Positions 33,764-43,023 of a stretch of 64,000 nt of DNA are shown here, piece after piece. The notes beneath the pieces were generated by a model. That model was given only the letters and a program-made list of their open reading frames with translations, did not search any database and was not told the origin of the DNA. Location: positions 1,426,001 to 1,490,000 of the forward strand of contig JBGASU010000001.1 in the NCBI GenBank assembly GCA_044229535.1, given 5' to 3'. Source of the DNA: CAZLFQ01 sp044229535 (GTDB taxonomy: Bacteria > Pseudomonadota > Alphaproteobacteria > Rickettsiales > Midichloriaceae). Position 1 is the stretch's first letter. Each line of letters begins with the position of its first letter. The translations under genes were made by a program, and so were the position numbers.

Positions 33764-35535
33764 TAGTTCATTACTTCAGTTGATATAGCAGAATCAGCAT
33801 TATTAGCGCTATCCAATTCTTTAGCCAACTCTTTGCCATCGATTAATTTTTTCTTAACTATATTAGGTGGTAGTTTTGTTTTTTTAGCATCTGTTTCTAT
33901 AGTCATTTGCGGTGAGCTAGCTTTTTTAAGCTCTGGTAGTTTTTCAGATATGACTTCAGGGTTAGTTGTTGTTTTTATTCCTGTGTCAGTGTCCAAAGAA
34001 GTGCCAAAAACTCTTCCTGATATAGAAGATATCGATTTACTCATTGAAGAGAAAAAGCCATCATCATTCTTTGGTTCTTCTTCAACTACAGTTATAAATG
34101 TTGCTTGCTTATTTGACGGTTCTGGTTTTACGAGTTCAGTTTTTGACTCTTCTTTTGCTAACGTAGGGTTGTTTTTGTGTTCAGCAACAGGCTGTAATTT
34201 TTGTATTGGAGCTTTGGTTGGCTGAGTTATTCTTCTTGCTATTCCAGATTCAAGCTCTTTTCTTATAGTTATAGTATCTATTATAGTTGCTAATTCTATA
34301 TTGCCGTTTTTCTGGGCTATACCTAAGGCGTGTTCGCCAGTATTGTTCATAGGTAAAGGTGAAGCACCTTTGCCTAACAGAAGATTCGCCATCCTGCTAT
34401 CATTGTTTCTAACTGCAATCATAAGTGGTGTATCGCCATTCTTATCTCTGATATTTATATCCGCACCTTCTTCAATAAGTTTTGCCACTGGTTGAGTGGA
34501 GCCTTTTTGAACAAAAGAGAAGATAGCATTATTTTTATCTGGTTCAGCCTCCGCTACAATAGTTTCAAATTGTCCTCTTAATGCTGAGGATGCGTAATCT
34601 ACAGGATATTTGCCGATATAATCAGTTGTGAAAGCTTTTGCACCGCTTTTAATTAGAGATGTGAAAATTTCAACGTTATTATTGGTTGCAGCAATATGAA
34701 GTGCGGTTTTCCCATCTTTTGCTTGAGTGTTAACATTCACGCCTTTTGTTATTAGATATCTTACAGTCCTTAAGTGGTTAGTTTGAATAGCGTACATGAG
34801 GGCGCTATAGCCATTTTCGGTTAGTACAGAATTTAAATCGGCACCATTTTTTATTAGAGTGCTAATAGCTCCTACATCATCTTTTTGTATCGCTGCAAAA
34901 AGTAATTCTGAATATTGTTTTTGATATACAACTGTAGGTAGATGCTTGTTATTTTCATCGAACTCCGCTCGTTGAAAAAATTTGGGCTGGATAGCTTTGT
35001 TTTCGAATTTTTTTCTAGTTAATGTGTTGTCTGGTTTGAAGCTTCCTTCGAGATTTTGATTTTCTTGAAATATGCTAGATAAAGAAGAGCTGATATGCTT
35101 ATCGCTTGGGGCTCTTTTTGTTTGTTCCCAAGACGCTTTCGTTTGAGCCTTGTTTTTTATCTCAACTGGCTTTGCTTTTGATTTTTTTGCTTTTGGTTTT
35201 TCAGCAATAATTGGCTCTTCTTTTTGTTCTTCAGCGATAACTTGAGGTTTTTGTGGCGCTTCAGGTGGCGTAGGGACGTTTACGGCAGGGACGTTCTTTG
35301 GTGCGTCTACTTTTAGTTGTGTATCTATTTTATTTTTAATTTCAGCTTCTTTTTTTATTTCATTTGGATTCGGGATTGGTAACTTAGGGCTCGATTCGGC
35401 ATTAGAGTTTGTTGTGTTGGAGTCGAAAGAGCCAATATCTCCCCATTCGTCGAAGTTATTTTGTGCATATGCAATGAGCGAAAAGCCAACTAGGTAACTT
35501 GAAATAAGGAAAGTCTGAAATAAGTGTTTATTCAT
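33763..35535 (-). CDS. Exported ankyrin-repeat protein, 590 aa
   Basis: A Sec signal peptide (about 1-24, after AYA) precedes a long Lys/Pro-rich linker and about six ankyrin repeats (about 210-420): LLFAAIQKDDVGAISTLIKN, GYSALMYAIQTNHLRTVRYL, GKTALHIAATNNNVEIFTSL and GDTPLMIAVRNNDSRMANLL. The last 150 residues are disordered. An exported ankyrin protein suggests a periplasmic or surface role. The gene overlaps popZ by 8 bases and cutA by one, so the three genes are co-transcribed. Confidence 0.88.
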   Translation of the reverse strand: MNKHLFQTFLISSYLVGFSLIAYAQNNFDEWGDIGSFDSNTTNSNAESSPKLPIPNPNEIKKEAEIKNKIDTQLKVDAPKNVPAVNVPTPPEAPQKPQVIAEEQKEEPIIAEKPKAKKSKAKPVEIKNKAQTKASWEQTKRAPSDKHISSSLSSIFQENQNLEGSFKPDNTLTRKKFENKAIQPKFFQRAEFDENNKHLPTVVYQKQYSELLFAAIQKDDVGAISTLIKNGADLNSVLTENGYSALMYAIQTNHLRTVRYLITKGVNVNTQAKDGKTALHIAATNNNVEIFTSLIKSGAKAFTTDYIGKYPVDYASSALRGQFETIVAEAEPDKNNAIFSFVQKGSTQPVAKLIEEGADINIRDKNGDTPLMIAVRNNDSRMANLLLGKGASPLPMNNTGEHALGIAQKNGNIELATIIDTITIRKELESGIARRITQPTKAPIQKLQPVAEHKNNPTLAKEESKTELVKPEPSNKQATFITVVEEEPKNDDGFFSSMSKSISSISGRVFGTSLDTDTGIKTTTNPEVISEKLPELKKASSPQMTIETDAKKTKLPPNIVKKKLIDGKELAKELDSANNADSAISTEVMN

Positions 35536-36109
35536 CTTTTGGTACTAATTTTTTAATTTCTTTTTCCACAACTGTAGTAACTAATGCAGGTAGATGCTTA
35601 TTTAGCCACTCACTTATTTGTGGTTTAATAAGCTCTATGACTATATCTTCTACAGTTCCGCCAGAGCGTAGTTTTAAGGTTTCAATCTCGTTTTTTTCTG
35701 TCATCTTCATAAAGTTTTTAAGAGTTTGTCTCGAAGTTGCGGCTACAGCTTCGTCTAATAAAGTTTCTATATTTCCAGTATTTGCGGGTTTTTGAGGAGC
35801 TTGTGCTAAACCTTGAAAAGCAGGAGTGGGCAAAGGTTGCGATACTTGATTTGCAATGGCATTATCTATAGTCGCTAGAATATCATTTGACGGCTGTGGA
35901 GTTAAAGGTGTTTCTAACTTTGGAGACTGCGGTTCGGGGGTAGGCTTAGATTCGTTTGCAGCTTTCACCTCTTGAATAACCTCTGTTAGCTCTAATACTT
36001 CGTCATTAGCTGTGGGAGTGGTATTTGTTATCACTTCTTTTATATCATTTAGTATTTGATCAATTCCTTGTTCTTGCTTTTCTGCAAGCTGTGCACTTTC
36101 TTTCGTCAT
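35528..36109 (-). CDS. popZ: PopZ-like polar organising protein (DUF2497)
   Basis: The 193-residue protein has the three-part PopZ layout: a short N-terminal helix (QGIDQILNDIKEVI, about 14-28), an acidic Pro/Glu-rich disordered linker and a conserved C-terminal helical region VEDIVIELIKPQISEWLNKH with LPALVTTVVEKEIKKLV. PopZ forms cell-pole condensates that recruit ParB and cell-cycle signalling proteins in alphaproteobacteria, among them CckA. It is the first gene of the leftward popZ-ankyrin-cutA run, with an 8-base overlap. Confidence 0.88.
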   Translation of the reverse strand: MTKESAQLAEKQEQGIDQILNDIKEVITNTTPTANDEVLELTEVIQEVKAANESKPTPEPQSPKLETPLTPQPSNDILATIDNAIANQVSQPLPTPAFQGLAQAPQKPANTGNIETLLDEAVAATSRQTLKNFMKMTEKNEIETLKLRSGGTVEDIVIELIKPQISEWLNKHLPALVTTVVEKEIKKLVPKDE

Positions 36110-36234
36110 CTATTTATCCTAATCTCACTGTCTAATTAATTTTTATCAGCATCAATTATATTAGTCTAGACTTAATTAGTTGTTTGAGTTTTCTAAAAAA
36201 AATGTTAGTAGATAGGTTTAAAAATATTTTAGAA

Positions 36235-36840
36235 ATGAAGCCAATATTTATTTCATTTGAAGGATGTGAAGGTTCTGGGAAATCTACCCAATCAAAGCTA
36301 CTGGCCAGTTATTTAGAAAAATTAGGTAAAAGTACGGTGCTTACACGTGAGCCAGGTGGAACGGATCTTGCAGAAGAAATACGGAAAGTACTATTGGGTG
36401 GCAAGAAAATCGAAGACACATTGACAGAATTTGTTTTAATTAGTGCAGCCAGAAGAGACCATGTCGAGCACAAAATCAAACCTGAATTAGGTAATGGGCA
36501 ATTTGTAGTCTGTGATAGATTTTTTGATTCTTCACTCGCTTATCAAGGGTATGCTAGAGGTTTGGATTTAAAGATCATGCATGAAATTAAAAATTTGACT
36601 ATTGGAGAATTCGCACCTGATAAAACTTTTTTGATTGATATAGATCCTGAAGTTGCTATTGAAAGAATCAAAAGTGCTCGTATGGGAAATAATCACTACG
36701 ATGCAATGGGAATTGAATTTCATAAGAAAGTTAGAAATGGCTTTTTGGAAATTGCGAAACAGAATCCAAATAGGATTGTTGTAATAAATGGAAACAGATC
36801 TCAAAAAGAGGTGTTTGAGGAAATTAAATCTAATTTATGA
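36235..36840 (+). CDS. tmk: Thymidylate kinase
   Basis: From ATG 36235 the protein has 201 residues and starts MKPIFISFEG, the normal Tmk N-terminus. It has the P-loop GCEGSGKSTQ, LTREPGGT, DRFFDSSLAYQG and a lid region IKSARMGN. It phosphorylates dTMP to dTDP for DNA synthesis. In-frame starts upstream (ATG 36202, TTG 36184) would add residues not usual in the family. It is followed after eight bases by the 449-aa gene. Confidence 0.94.
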   Translation: MKPIFISFEGCEGSGKSTQSKLLASYLEKLGKSTVLTREPGGTDLAEEIRKVLLGGKKIEDTLTEFVLISAARRDHVEHKIKPELGNGQFVVCDRFFDSSLAYQGYARGLDLKIMHEIKNLTIGEFAPDKTFLIDIDPEVAIERIKSARMGNNHYDAMGIEFHKKVRNGFLEIAKQNPNRIVVINGNRSQKEVFEEIKSNL

Positions 36841-36848
36841 GGTGAGGA

Positions 36849-38198
36849 ATGCTTGGAGTATTGAGTGCGGTTACTAGTATAGCAGGTACATTATTTGGTT
36901 TTGCAACAAATAAGGAATTAAGAGAGTGGGTTGCAAATGCAAGTAATGTGGCTTTTAATATCCAAGTTGCAGATTTCTCAAAAGCAACTTTGTATTTTGA
37001 TGATGTCCACCTACACAAAGTATATAGCGATACTAAGGGTAAAGTTTTAAGTTCGACAAAAATTGATGATACGAATTCGCTAGACGTTATATGCAGAAAA
37101 GTAGCGTTAAAAACGGTTAATAATAGATTCGATTTACCAGATAATAAAGATCATAGTACATACTCACTTGTATCGTATCTAATAGACCAAACACTTGAAT
37201 ACGTTAAAAATATAAAGACTAGCCCACAAGATAGATTAGCTTATGTTACTTATGTTTCTAATTTACTGAAGCATTTTTCTAAGGATACAAATTTTAAATT
37301 TGATTTAACTGATGCTGATATTAAAGCAATAGATGAGATAGCCAGATTAAATACCAAAAATTTGAGATTAATATCTAGTGATAGAGTTAGAGTTATCAAA
37401 TTATCTAGGATAGAACAATCTCAGCAAACAAAAATTTTAGACTCAGATAGATTTAAAAGAATATTCGTGGCATTGGGTTCTAAAGATTTTGAAACTTCAT
37501 CTATGCCAAATGTATATAGCGCAAGAGATGTTATAGGAGTTGGAGGAACGCCACTTGATCAATACTTATCAATGATTCATAAAGATACGGTTAATAATAA
37601 GTATGAGTTTGGCACGCTTTTGAGTTGTTTGCTTGATATATTAAATAAATTTTTAACAGATTCAATTCCTCAAAATAAAGCTGCTAATGCTACAGATATT
37701 TTTCAAAAACTGATTACTATCATAATTGATAAAGATATTGAGGTGACCGATAATGATAGGAGAATGCTTGGAGAAGTGAATATTAAATTAGCCAAATACT
37801 TGGGAGCAGGTCTGGTTATGAATTTAGATAAAACTGCTGGCATCGATGCAAGTATTATGGTTGATAACAGTGCAGGAGTGGGATCTAGAGTTAGCCAATC
37901 AAATCTAGCCAGCAGTGATCATGGTAAGCAAGTTGGCAGTGTAGATGAAGGAAGTGATATGAGGATCGCAGGAGTCCCTTATTCCGCACCCGCTGTAGCA
38001 ACAGTATCGTCATCTGCATCAGCAGCTGTGTCTCCTCAGTTTGCAGCTTCAGCGAGTGCGGCTACTGGTCAAGCAGCTAATATAGCTGAAGGATCAAGAG
38101 TTGATACAGATGCATCGGTAATAGCTGATACAACTGTAACCCAGCAGCAAAAGGTCAATGTATGGAATAATAACAAAAAAGGACAGCAGTCAAAATAG
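36849..38198 (+). CDS. Hypothetical protein, 449 aa, with low-complexity C-terminus
   Basis: I do not recognise this protein. A weakly hydrophobic N-terminus (LGVLSAVTSIAGTLFGFAT, 2-20) could be a membrane or signal segment. Residues 20-330 look globular and mainly helical, without known motifs. Residues about 370-449 are rich in Ala, Ser, Val and Gln and probably disordered. It starts 8 bases after tmk with GAGGTGAGGA upstream, so it is likely co-transcribed. Function is open; a secreted or surface role is possible. Confidence 0.75.
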   Translation: MLGVLSAVTSIAGTLFGFATNKELREWVANASNVAFNIQVADFSKATLYFDDVHLHKVYSDTKGKVLSSTKIDDTNSLDVICRKVALKTVNNRFDLPDNKDHSTYSLVSYLIDQTLEYVKNIKTSPQDRLAYVTYVSNLLKHFSKDTNFKFDLTDADIKAIDEIARLNTKNLRLISSDRVRVIKLSRIEQSQQTKILDSDRFKRIFVALGSKDFETSSMPNVYSARDVIGVGGTPLDQYLSMIHKDTVNNKYEFGTLLSCLLDILNKFLTDSIPQNKAANATDIFQKLITIIIDKDIEVTDNDRRMLGEVNIKLAKYLGAGLVMNLDKTAGIDASIMVDNSAGVGSRVSQSNLASSDHGKQVGSVDEGSDMRIAGVPYSAPAVATVSSSASAAVSPQFAASASAATGQAANIAEGSRVDTDASVIADTTVTQQQKVNVWNNNKKGQQSK

Positions 38199-38217
38199 AG
38201 AATAAGCCTTGTTGTTT

Positions 38218-38709
38218 TTATTTTACTACATCCCCAATTTTAATACCCAAGCTTTCAGCTTCACCAGCATTAAGTTCAATTACGTATTTGACTTTGATAT
38301 CTGAAGTTATTGATTTCAAACTATGGGGTTGTTGGTTGGGGTGAATTTCTGCGATAGTGCCAGTCTCATCAACCATTATTATATCAAGGGGAATATAAGT
38401 ATTCTTCATCCAAAAATGAGCTCTATCCACGTATGGAAAAATGAAAATCATGCCATGTTTTGGTTCGAGATATTTTCTGTACATTAATCCGCGCTGCAAT
38501 TCTATACTTGTTCTTGCTTCTTCCAAGTATAAGGTTGTTTCTTCATCCATTGAATTCAGTATAAAGTATTGGATATATTTACGCTCTGGATTTGATGGAT
38601 TATAATAAAAGTTAGCCAGCAAGAAACAAAGTATTGCAAATAATAAAAGCAAAAACACCCTATATTTATGTGCCAAATCCATTAACTGTATAATTGTTTT
38701 ACAAACCAT
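38218..38709 (-). CDS. DUF192-domain protein
   Basis: The 163-residue protein has an N-terminal membrane anchor (about 17-34) and a DUF192 domain (about 60-163): ELQRGLMYRKYLEP, GMIFIFPYVDRAHFWMKNTY, IPLDIIMVDETGTI and YVIELNAGEAESLGIKIGD. Family proteins are small, usually periplasmic and of unknown function. The 325-bp gap upstream contains the sucA remnant and otherwise nothing coding. Confidence 0.88.
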   Translation of the reverse strand: MVCKTIIQLMDLAHKYRVFLLLLFAILCFLLANFYYNPSNPERKYIQYFILNSMDEETTLYLEEARTSIELQRGLMYRKYLEPKHGMIFIFPYVDRAHFWMKNTYIPLDIIMVDETGTIAEIHPNQQPHSLKSITSDIKVKYVIELNAGEAESLGIKIGDVVK

Positions 38710-38749
38710 ATATGAATCTTATATATAATTTATAAAAAATCTCGTTCTA

Positions 38750-38860
38750 TTATTGCCCAAATAGCGAGTCCATAAGTTTTTTATTTTCTACGGTATGCAA
38801 TTTCATGTAAGCAACAGCAGGTGAAGCAGAACGTTCGCGTCCGATATATCTTGCACACGT
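38750..38860 (-). pseudogene. Displaced 3' end of a sucA gene
   Basis: On the minus strand this segment encodes 34 residues plus a stop (ending HTVENKKLMDSLFGQ) that match the SucA C-terminus in the intact gene (HTVESKKIMDALFG). I count 29 of 35 identical residues, with 78 of 105 identical bases over 38756-38860, many of the differences being silent. There is no start codon or upstream part; homology ends around 38860. It is a remnant, not a gene. Its distance to the intact sucA end is about 1.2 kb, and one membrane-protein gene lies between them. Confidence 0.85.
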
Positions 38861-39037
38861 AATTATTTACAGAATTATCTGCCACCTTATGCGGAGAAAA
38901 AATTGAAATAAAATTTATGATATCATTGTTAATTAAAATGATAAATAATACTATTTGTGGACTGTATTACTGTGGCACATGCTTATTATATATGAAAAGA
39001 ACGCAGGTCTTTAGCAATTTAGAAGTGGAGAAAAGTG

Positions 39038-39901
39038 ATGCAAAATGAAACTTTATTTTCAATTCTACAATTAGCGTTTCTAGCTATTAAGAAAGTTTTA
39101 TCTAAGCCTTTGCTGCTAATAAGCTATATAATAATTATATCGGCATTAATCGGAATTATTTATATTGGTAGTGATTTATCTGGTCTGACAAAAAGCTATG
39201 ATAAGGGTTCTGATTTAGCAGTGATGACAGTAATATTACTTTGGTATTTAGTATTCATAGCTATCTTAGCATTTGCATACGTTTTTTCTCTTGTTGTTAT
39301 AAAAAATAATAATGATTTTAGTCAATACCTCTCTAATTTATGGTCTTATATTGTAAATCCAGCATATTTTTTAAAGACAATATTTTTTGTTTTTAGAAGA
39401 AGTATGAAATTTAGTATTGTATTCATACCTGTGTTCATTCTATCCCTTATGATTAGTTTTCTTCTCGGTCTGTTTGCGGTTTTTGGAAAGGTAAGTTGGA
39501 GTGTTTGGGAATCGGTATCCAATTTTTCAGGGTTGCTGTGTGTAATTGTATTTGCAATAGTTTTTTATAGGCACGTTAGAGGTATGCTAATAGTTCCTTA
39601 CGGAATAATTGGGGGTAGTGATTATGAGGATTCTTCAAATGAAAGCGCTAAATCTATGAAAGGTAGTGAGCACGCTTTTTTTTATATACTTATACTTTTC
39701 TTTGCGCTTATTATTTGTTATGGATTTGTTGTCATTTTTGACCCAGACTACGTGGTGCAACCTTACGAATTTAATAAACCCAAAGTGCCTTTGTATGAGA
39801 ATTACTCACTCATGGTTGGCATATTGCTTTGTTCCACTTTCTTCTTAATTTATTCCACGATGATAAATCTTTTGTACTTTAAAAGACGTAGTGCTACATA
39901 G
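39038..39901 (+). CDS. Hypothetical integral membrane protein
   Basis: The 287-residue protein has about six hydrophobic helices (about 26-44, 62-88, 121-150, 162-178, 215-236, 260-280). No motif of a known transporter is visible. A ribosome binding site AGTGGAG is eight bases before ATG 39038 (GTG at 39035 is in frame). It lies between two copies of the sucA 3' end and runs opposite to sucA, so it probably came in with a recombination event. Function unknown. Confidence 0.75.
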   Translation: MQNETLFSILQLAFLAIKKVLSKPLLLISYIIIISALIGIIYIGSDLSGLTKSYDKGSDLAVMTVILLWYLVFIAILAFAYVFSLVVIKNNNDFSQYLSNLWSYIVNPAYFLKTIFFVFRRSMKFSIVFIPVFILSLMISFLLGLFAVFGKVSWSVWESVSNFSGLLCVIVFAIVFYRHVRGMLIVPYGIIGGSDYEDSSNESAKSMKGSEHAFFYILILFFALIICYGFVVIFDPDYVVQPYEFNKPKVPLYENYSLMVGILLCSTFFLIYSTMINLLYFKRRSAT

Positions 39902-39942
39902 ATGTCAATCGCCGTCAACCAATAAACTACTTATATATTTAA

Positions 39943-39958
39943 GTTTGCTAATGCAAAC
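39943..39958. repeat. Hairpin GTTTGCTAATGCAAAC
   Basis: A 6-bp stem with loop TAAT lies between the convergent membrane-protein gene and sucA. The identical 16-base sequence in reverse orientation is at 60328-60343, downstream of glmS. No good U-tract follows here, so it may be a weak terminator or a repeated element. Confidence 0.5.
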
Positions 39959-39961
39959 TGC

Positions 39962-42805
39962 TCATCCAAACAAAGCGTCCATGATTTTTTTGCTCTCTAC
40001 AGTGTGGAGCTTCATATAACCAACAGCAGGTGATGCAGAGCGCTCACGGCCAATGTATTTAGCACGCGTTGATTTGTGTTTCACAGCTTTTAGAACTTTC
40101 TCAATTCTTGGCTCAACGAAATAGAATGCTCCCATATTTTCATGCTCTTCTTGGCACCAAATTACTTCTGCATTTGGATATTTAGCTAACTCCATACCTA
40201 ATTGAACTGTAGGGAATGGATATAATTGCTCCATTCTAATTAATGCTACATCTTGTCTGCCAAGTTCTTGGCGTTTTTCAAATAAGTCATAATAAACTTT
40301 ACCAGAGCATATAACTGCTTTGGTAACTTTGTTTGCGACTACTTCTTTATCACCAAGTACTGGTTCAAACTTCGTGCCTTCTTTCATTTCTTCAAAGGTT
40401 GATACAGCAAGCTTATGACGCAGTAACGATTTGGGTGACATTACAACTAATGGTTTTCTGAAGTTGCGTTTTTGTTGTCTGCGAAGCGCGTGGTATATTG
40501 AAGCAGGTGTTGTGCAATTCAACACTTGAATGTTATCACTAGCGCACGATTGTAAGAATCGCTCAAGCCTTGCAGAGCTATGCTCTGGGCCTTGTCCTTC
40601 ATATCCATGTGGCAGCAGCATTGTGATCCCAGACATTCTTAACCACTTCGCTTCACCAGAAGTTATGTATTGATCAATTACAACTTGTGCACCATTTGCG
40701 AAATCACCAAATTGAGCTTCCCAAATAGTTAGTGTCATTGGGTCTGCATAGCTATAACCATATTCAAATGCTAGTACTGCAAACTCAGAAAGGTTACTGT
40801 TATAAATTTCTAACTTTGCTTTTTGGCTGTCTGAAAGATTATTTAGAGGAGCAAATTCTTGTTGTGATTCTTGATCAAACAAAACCGCATGACGATGCGA
40901 GAAAGTGCCTCTCTTTACATCTTGGCCAGTCATTCTGATTGGGAATCCTTCGTCTAGAAGTGATGCGAATGCAAGTGCTTCACCAGTTCCCCAGTCAATA
41001 TCTTTGCCAGTTTCAATCATTTTTTTCTTAGCTTCTAATTGGCGCAGAACTTTTGTATTGATGTTGAATTCTTTTGGATACTCACAAAGTTTATGTCCAA
41101 GCTCTTTTAGTTTTGAAGCCTTAACTCCCGTTGCCACTTCTTCTCTATCAACTTTTGCAGGCTCGAATTGACTCCAGTTTGCAGATAACCAATCGGCTTT
41201 ATTTGGTTTATAACCAACTGATAATGTAAATTCTGCATCAAGCTTTTGTTTGAAAGTTTGTTGCATTGTTTCAAATTCTGTTGCGGAAATAAGTCCTTCG
41301 GAGATTAATTTATTTGCATAAACTTGTGCTGGGTTTTCTTTGTTTTTAATTGCAGTATACATAACTGGTTGTGTGAAGAAAGGTTCGTCACCTTCGTTAT
41401 GTCCATATTTTCTATAGCCAACCACATCGATCACTACATCTTTTTTGAATTTAGCGCGGTATTCAGAAGCTAACTTACTTACAAATACAACAGCTTCGGC
41501 ATCATCACCATTCACGTGGAAAATTGGCGCGCCTATGAATTTTGCAATATCAGTAGAGTAAAGCGTAGATCTAGAATCTTCAGGGTTAGTTGTGAAACCA
41601 ATTTGATTATTAGAAACAACATGCATCGTGCCACCCGTGTGGTACGCTTTGAGTTGCGATAATGCAAGTGCTTCCATAACTGATCCTTGCCCTGCGAATG
41701 CAGCATCACCATGGACTAAAATTCCTAGTACTTGAGAACGGTCAGCATCTTTTCTTAGATCCTGTTTAGCGCGAACGCGGCCTAACACAACTGCATTAAC
41801 AACTTCTAAGTGCGATGGGTTAGGGGTTAAGGTTAAGTGTACTTTATGTCCATCAACTTCTATATCCGATGATGTGCCTAAGTGGTATTTTACATCGCCT
41901 GGGATACCCATATTATCAGGGAACGCAAGCTCACCTTTAAATTCAGAAAGCATTGCATGATATGGTTTGCCCATAACTTTTGTAAGGGTGTTTAATCTAC
42001 CTCTATGAGCCATGCCTAGTACGTATTCACGTACGCCAAATTGTACTGAGTGTCTGACGATTACTTCCATACAAGAGATTGAGTTCTCTAATCCTTCGAC
42101 GGAGAAACGTTTGGTTCCTGGGAATTTTGTATGCAAGAAGCTTTCAAACATTTCGGCTTCCATTATGTCTTGTAGAGCTGTCTTTTTTTCCTCTGTGCTG
42201 ATTGAGACGGTGCCAGCGGTTAATTCTAATTTACGTTGTAACCAATGGCGCTCTTCAGCACTTTCAATATGCATGAATTCAGCAGCAACACGGTTACTAT
42301 ATATTGATTTCAATGTGTGTACTAAATCCCTAAGTGGAGCGCTTTCTACTCCAAATGTTCCGCCAAGATGAATTGTTTTATCTAAATCTGCATCAGAAAA
42401 TCCATGAGATTTATAGTCTAATTCTGCGTGGTATGCAGGTTGCTTTAAGCCTAATGGATCAAGTGCAACGTCGGTATGTCCATAAGTTCTATATGCGTTA
42501 ATTAAGTTTGCAGCTTTTAAGCTACTCATCATATCTTCAGTGCTTGCCACTGAATTAGCAGCTTTTGCTGGTTTTGCTTTTAACTCCTCTTTGTCAACAG
42601 CACCAATTACTCGGTTTTTATACGGCTTCCATGCAGCACCGCTGGCAGCTTTTTGTACATTAGCTGCATTGTCATTTAAACTTTTGAAATAATTTTGCCA
42701 TTCTTGGTCTACAGACGATGGATCTTGCGAGTATTTGCTATATAGTTCTTCAATGAAAACTGCATTGCTTCCAAATAGATAAGATGTATTCTTTAAATTT
42801 GACAT
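39962..42805 (-). CDS. sucA: 2-oxoglutarate dehydrogenase E1 component
   Basis: From ATG 42805 the protein has 947 residues and begins with SYLFGSNAVFIEELYSKY, the typical SucA N-terminus. Conserved blocks include GMAHRGRLNTL, the ThDP region GDAAFAGQGSVMEAL and NNQIGFTTNP, and the transketolase-like part with FSHRHAVLFDQ, LLPHGYEGQGPEHSSARLER and MSPKSLLRH. It decarboxylates 2-oxoglutarate in the TCA cycle. The upstream 37 codons of the open frame are rejected as untranslated. sucB does not follow; an opposing membrane-protein gene and a remnant of sucA lie there instead. Confidence 0.96.
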   Translation of the reverse strand: MSNLKNTSYLFGSNAVFIEELYSKYSQDPSSVDQEWQNYFKSLNDNAANVQKAASGAAWKPYKNRVIGAVDKEELKAKPAKAANSVASTEDMMSSLKAANLINAYRTYGHTDVALDPLGLKQPAYHAELDYKSHGFSDADLDKTIHLGGTFGVESAPLRDLVHTLKSIYSNRVAAEFMHIESAEERHWLQRKLELTAGTVSISTEEKKTALQDIMEAEMFESFLHTKFPGTKRFSVEGLENSISCMEVIVRHSVQFGVREYVLGMAHRGRLNTLTKVMGKPYHAMLSEFKGELAFPDNMGIPGDVKYHLGTSSDIEVDGHKVHLTLTPNPSHLEVVNAVVLGRVRAKQDLRKDADRSQVLGILVHGDAAFAGQGSVMEALALSQLKAYHTGGTMHVVSNNQIGFTTNPEDSRSTLYSTDIAKFIGAPIFHVNGDDAEAVVFVSKLASEYRAKFKKDVVIDVVGYRKYGHNEGDEPFFTQPVMYTAIKNKENPAQVYANKLISEGLISATEFETMQQTFKQKLDAEFTLSVGYKPNKADWLSANWSQFEPAKVDREEVATGVKASKLKELGHKLCEYPKEFNINTKVLRQLEAKKKMIETGKDIDWGTGEALAFASLLDEGFPIRMTGQDVKRGTFSHRHAVLFDQESQQEFAPLNNLSDSQKAKLEIYNSNLSEFAVLAFEYGYSYADPMTLTIWEAQFGDFANGAQVVIDQYITSGEAKWLRMSGITMLLPHGYEGQGPEHSSARLERFLQSCASDNIQVLNCTTPASIYHALRRQQKRNFRKPLVVMSPKSLLRHKLAVSTFEEMKEGTKFEPVLGDKEVVANKVTKAVICSGKVYYDLFEKRQELGRQDVALIRMEQLYPFPTVQLGMELAKYPNAEVIWCQEEHENMGAFYFVEPRIEKVLKAVKHKSTRAKYIGRERSASPAVGYMKLHTVESKKIMDALFG

Positions 42806-43023
42806 AATTTTTCTCTGAAATTTCTGGGCTCTTCTTATTACAGAATAGCGGTAAAGTCTAGTTAAATCAATAAGAGCTATGTATTTAGTGCTATCTAGCT
42901 TAATGCCTAGATTCATTTGGTAAATAAATTATGATTGTTTTATGAAAAACAATGGTATTTTAACATATGGAATTTCTTTATAAGTGGTGATCTTCAACTA
43001 CTTCTTCTAATTAACGCTTTTGT

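Noticed and set aside
38750..40069. Insertion sequence or transposon between the sucA ends
   Set aside because: No transposase, terminal inverted repeats or short target duplication can be seen; the flanking repeats are homologous gene ends.
42806..42916. Longer start of sucA
   Set aside because: The 37 extra codons do not resemble any SucA N-terminus, whereas MSNLKNTSYLFGSNAVF does.
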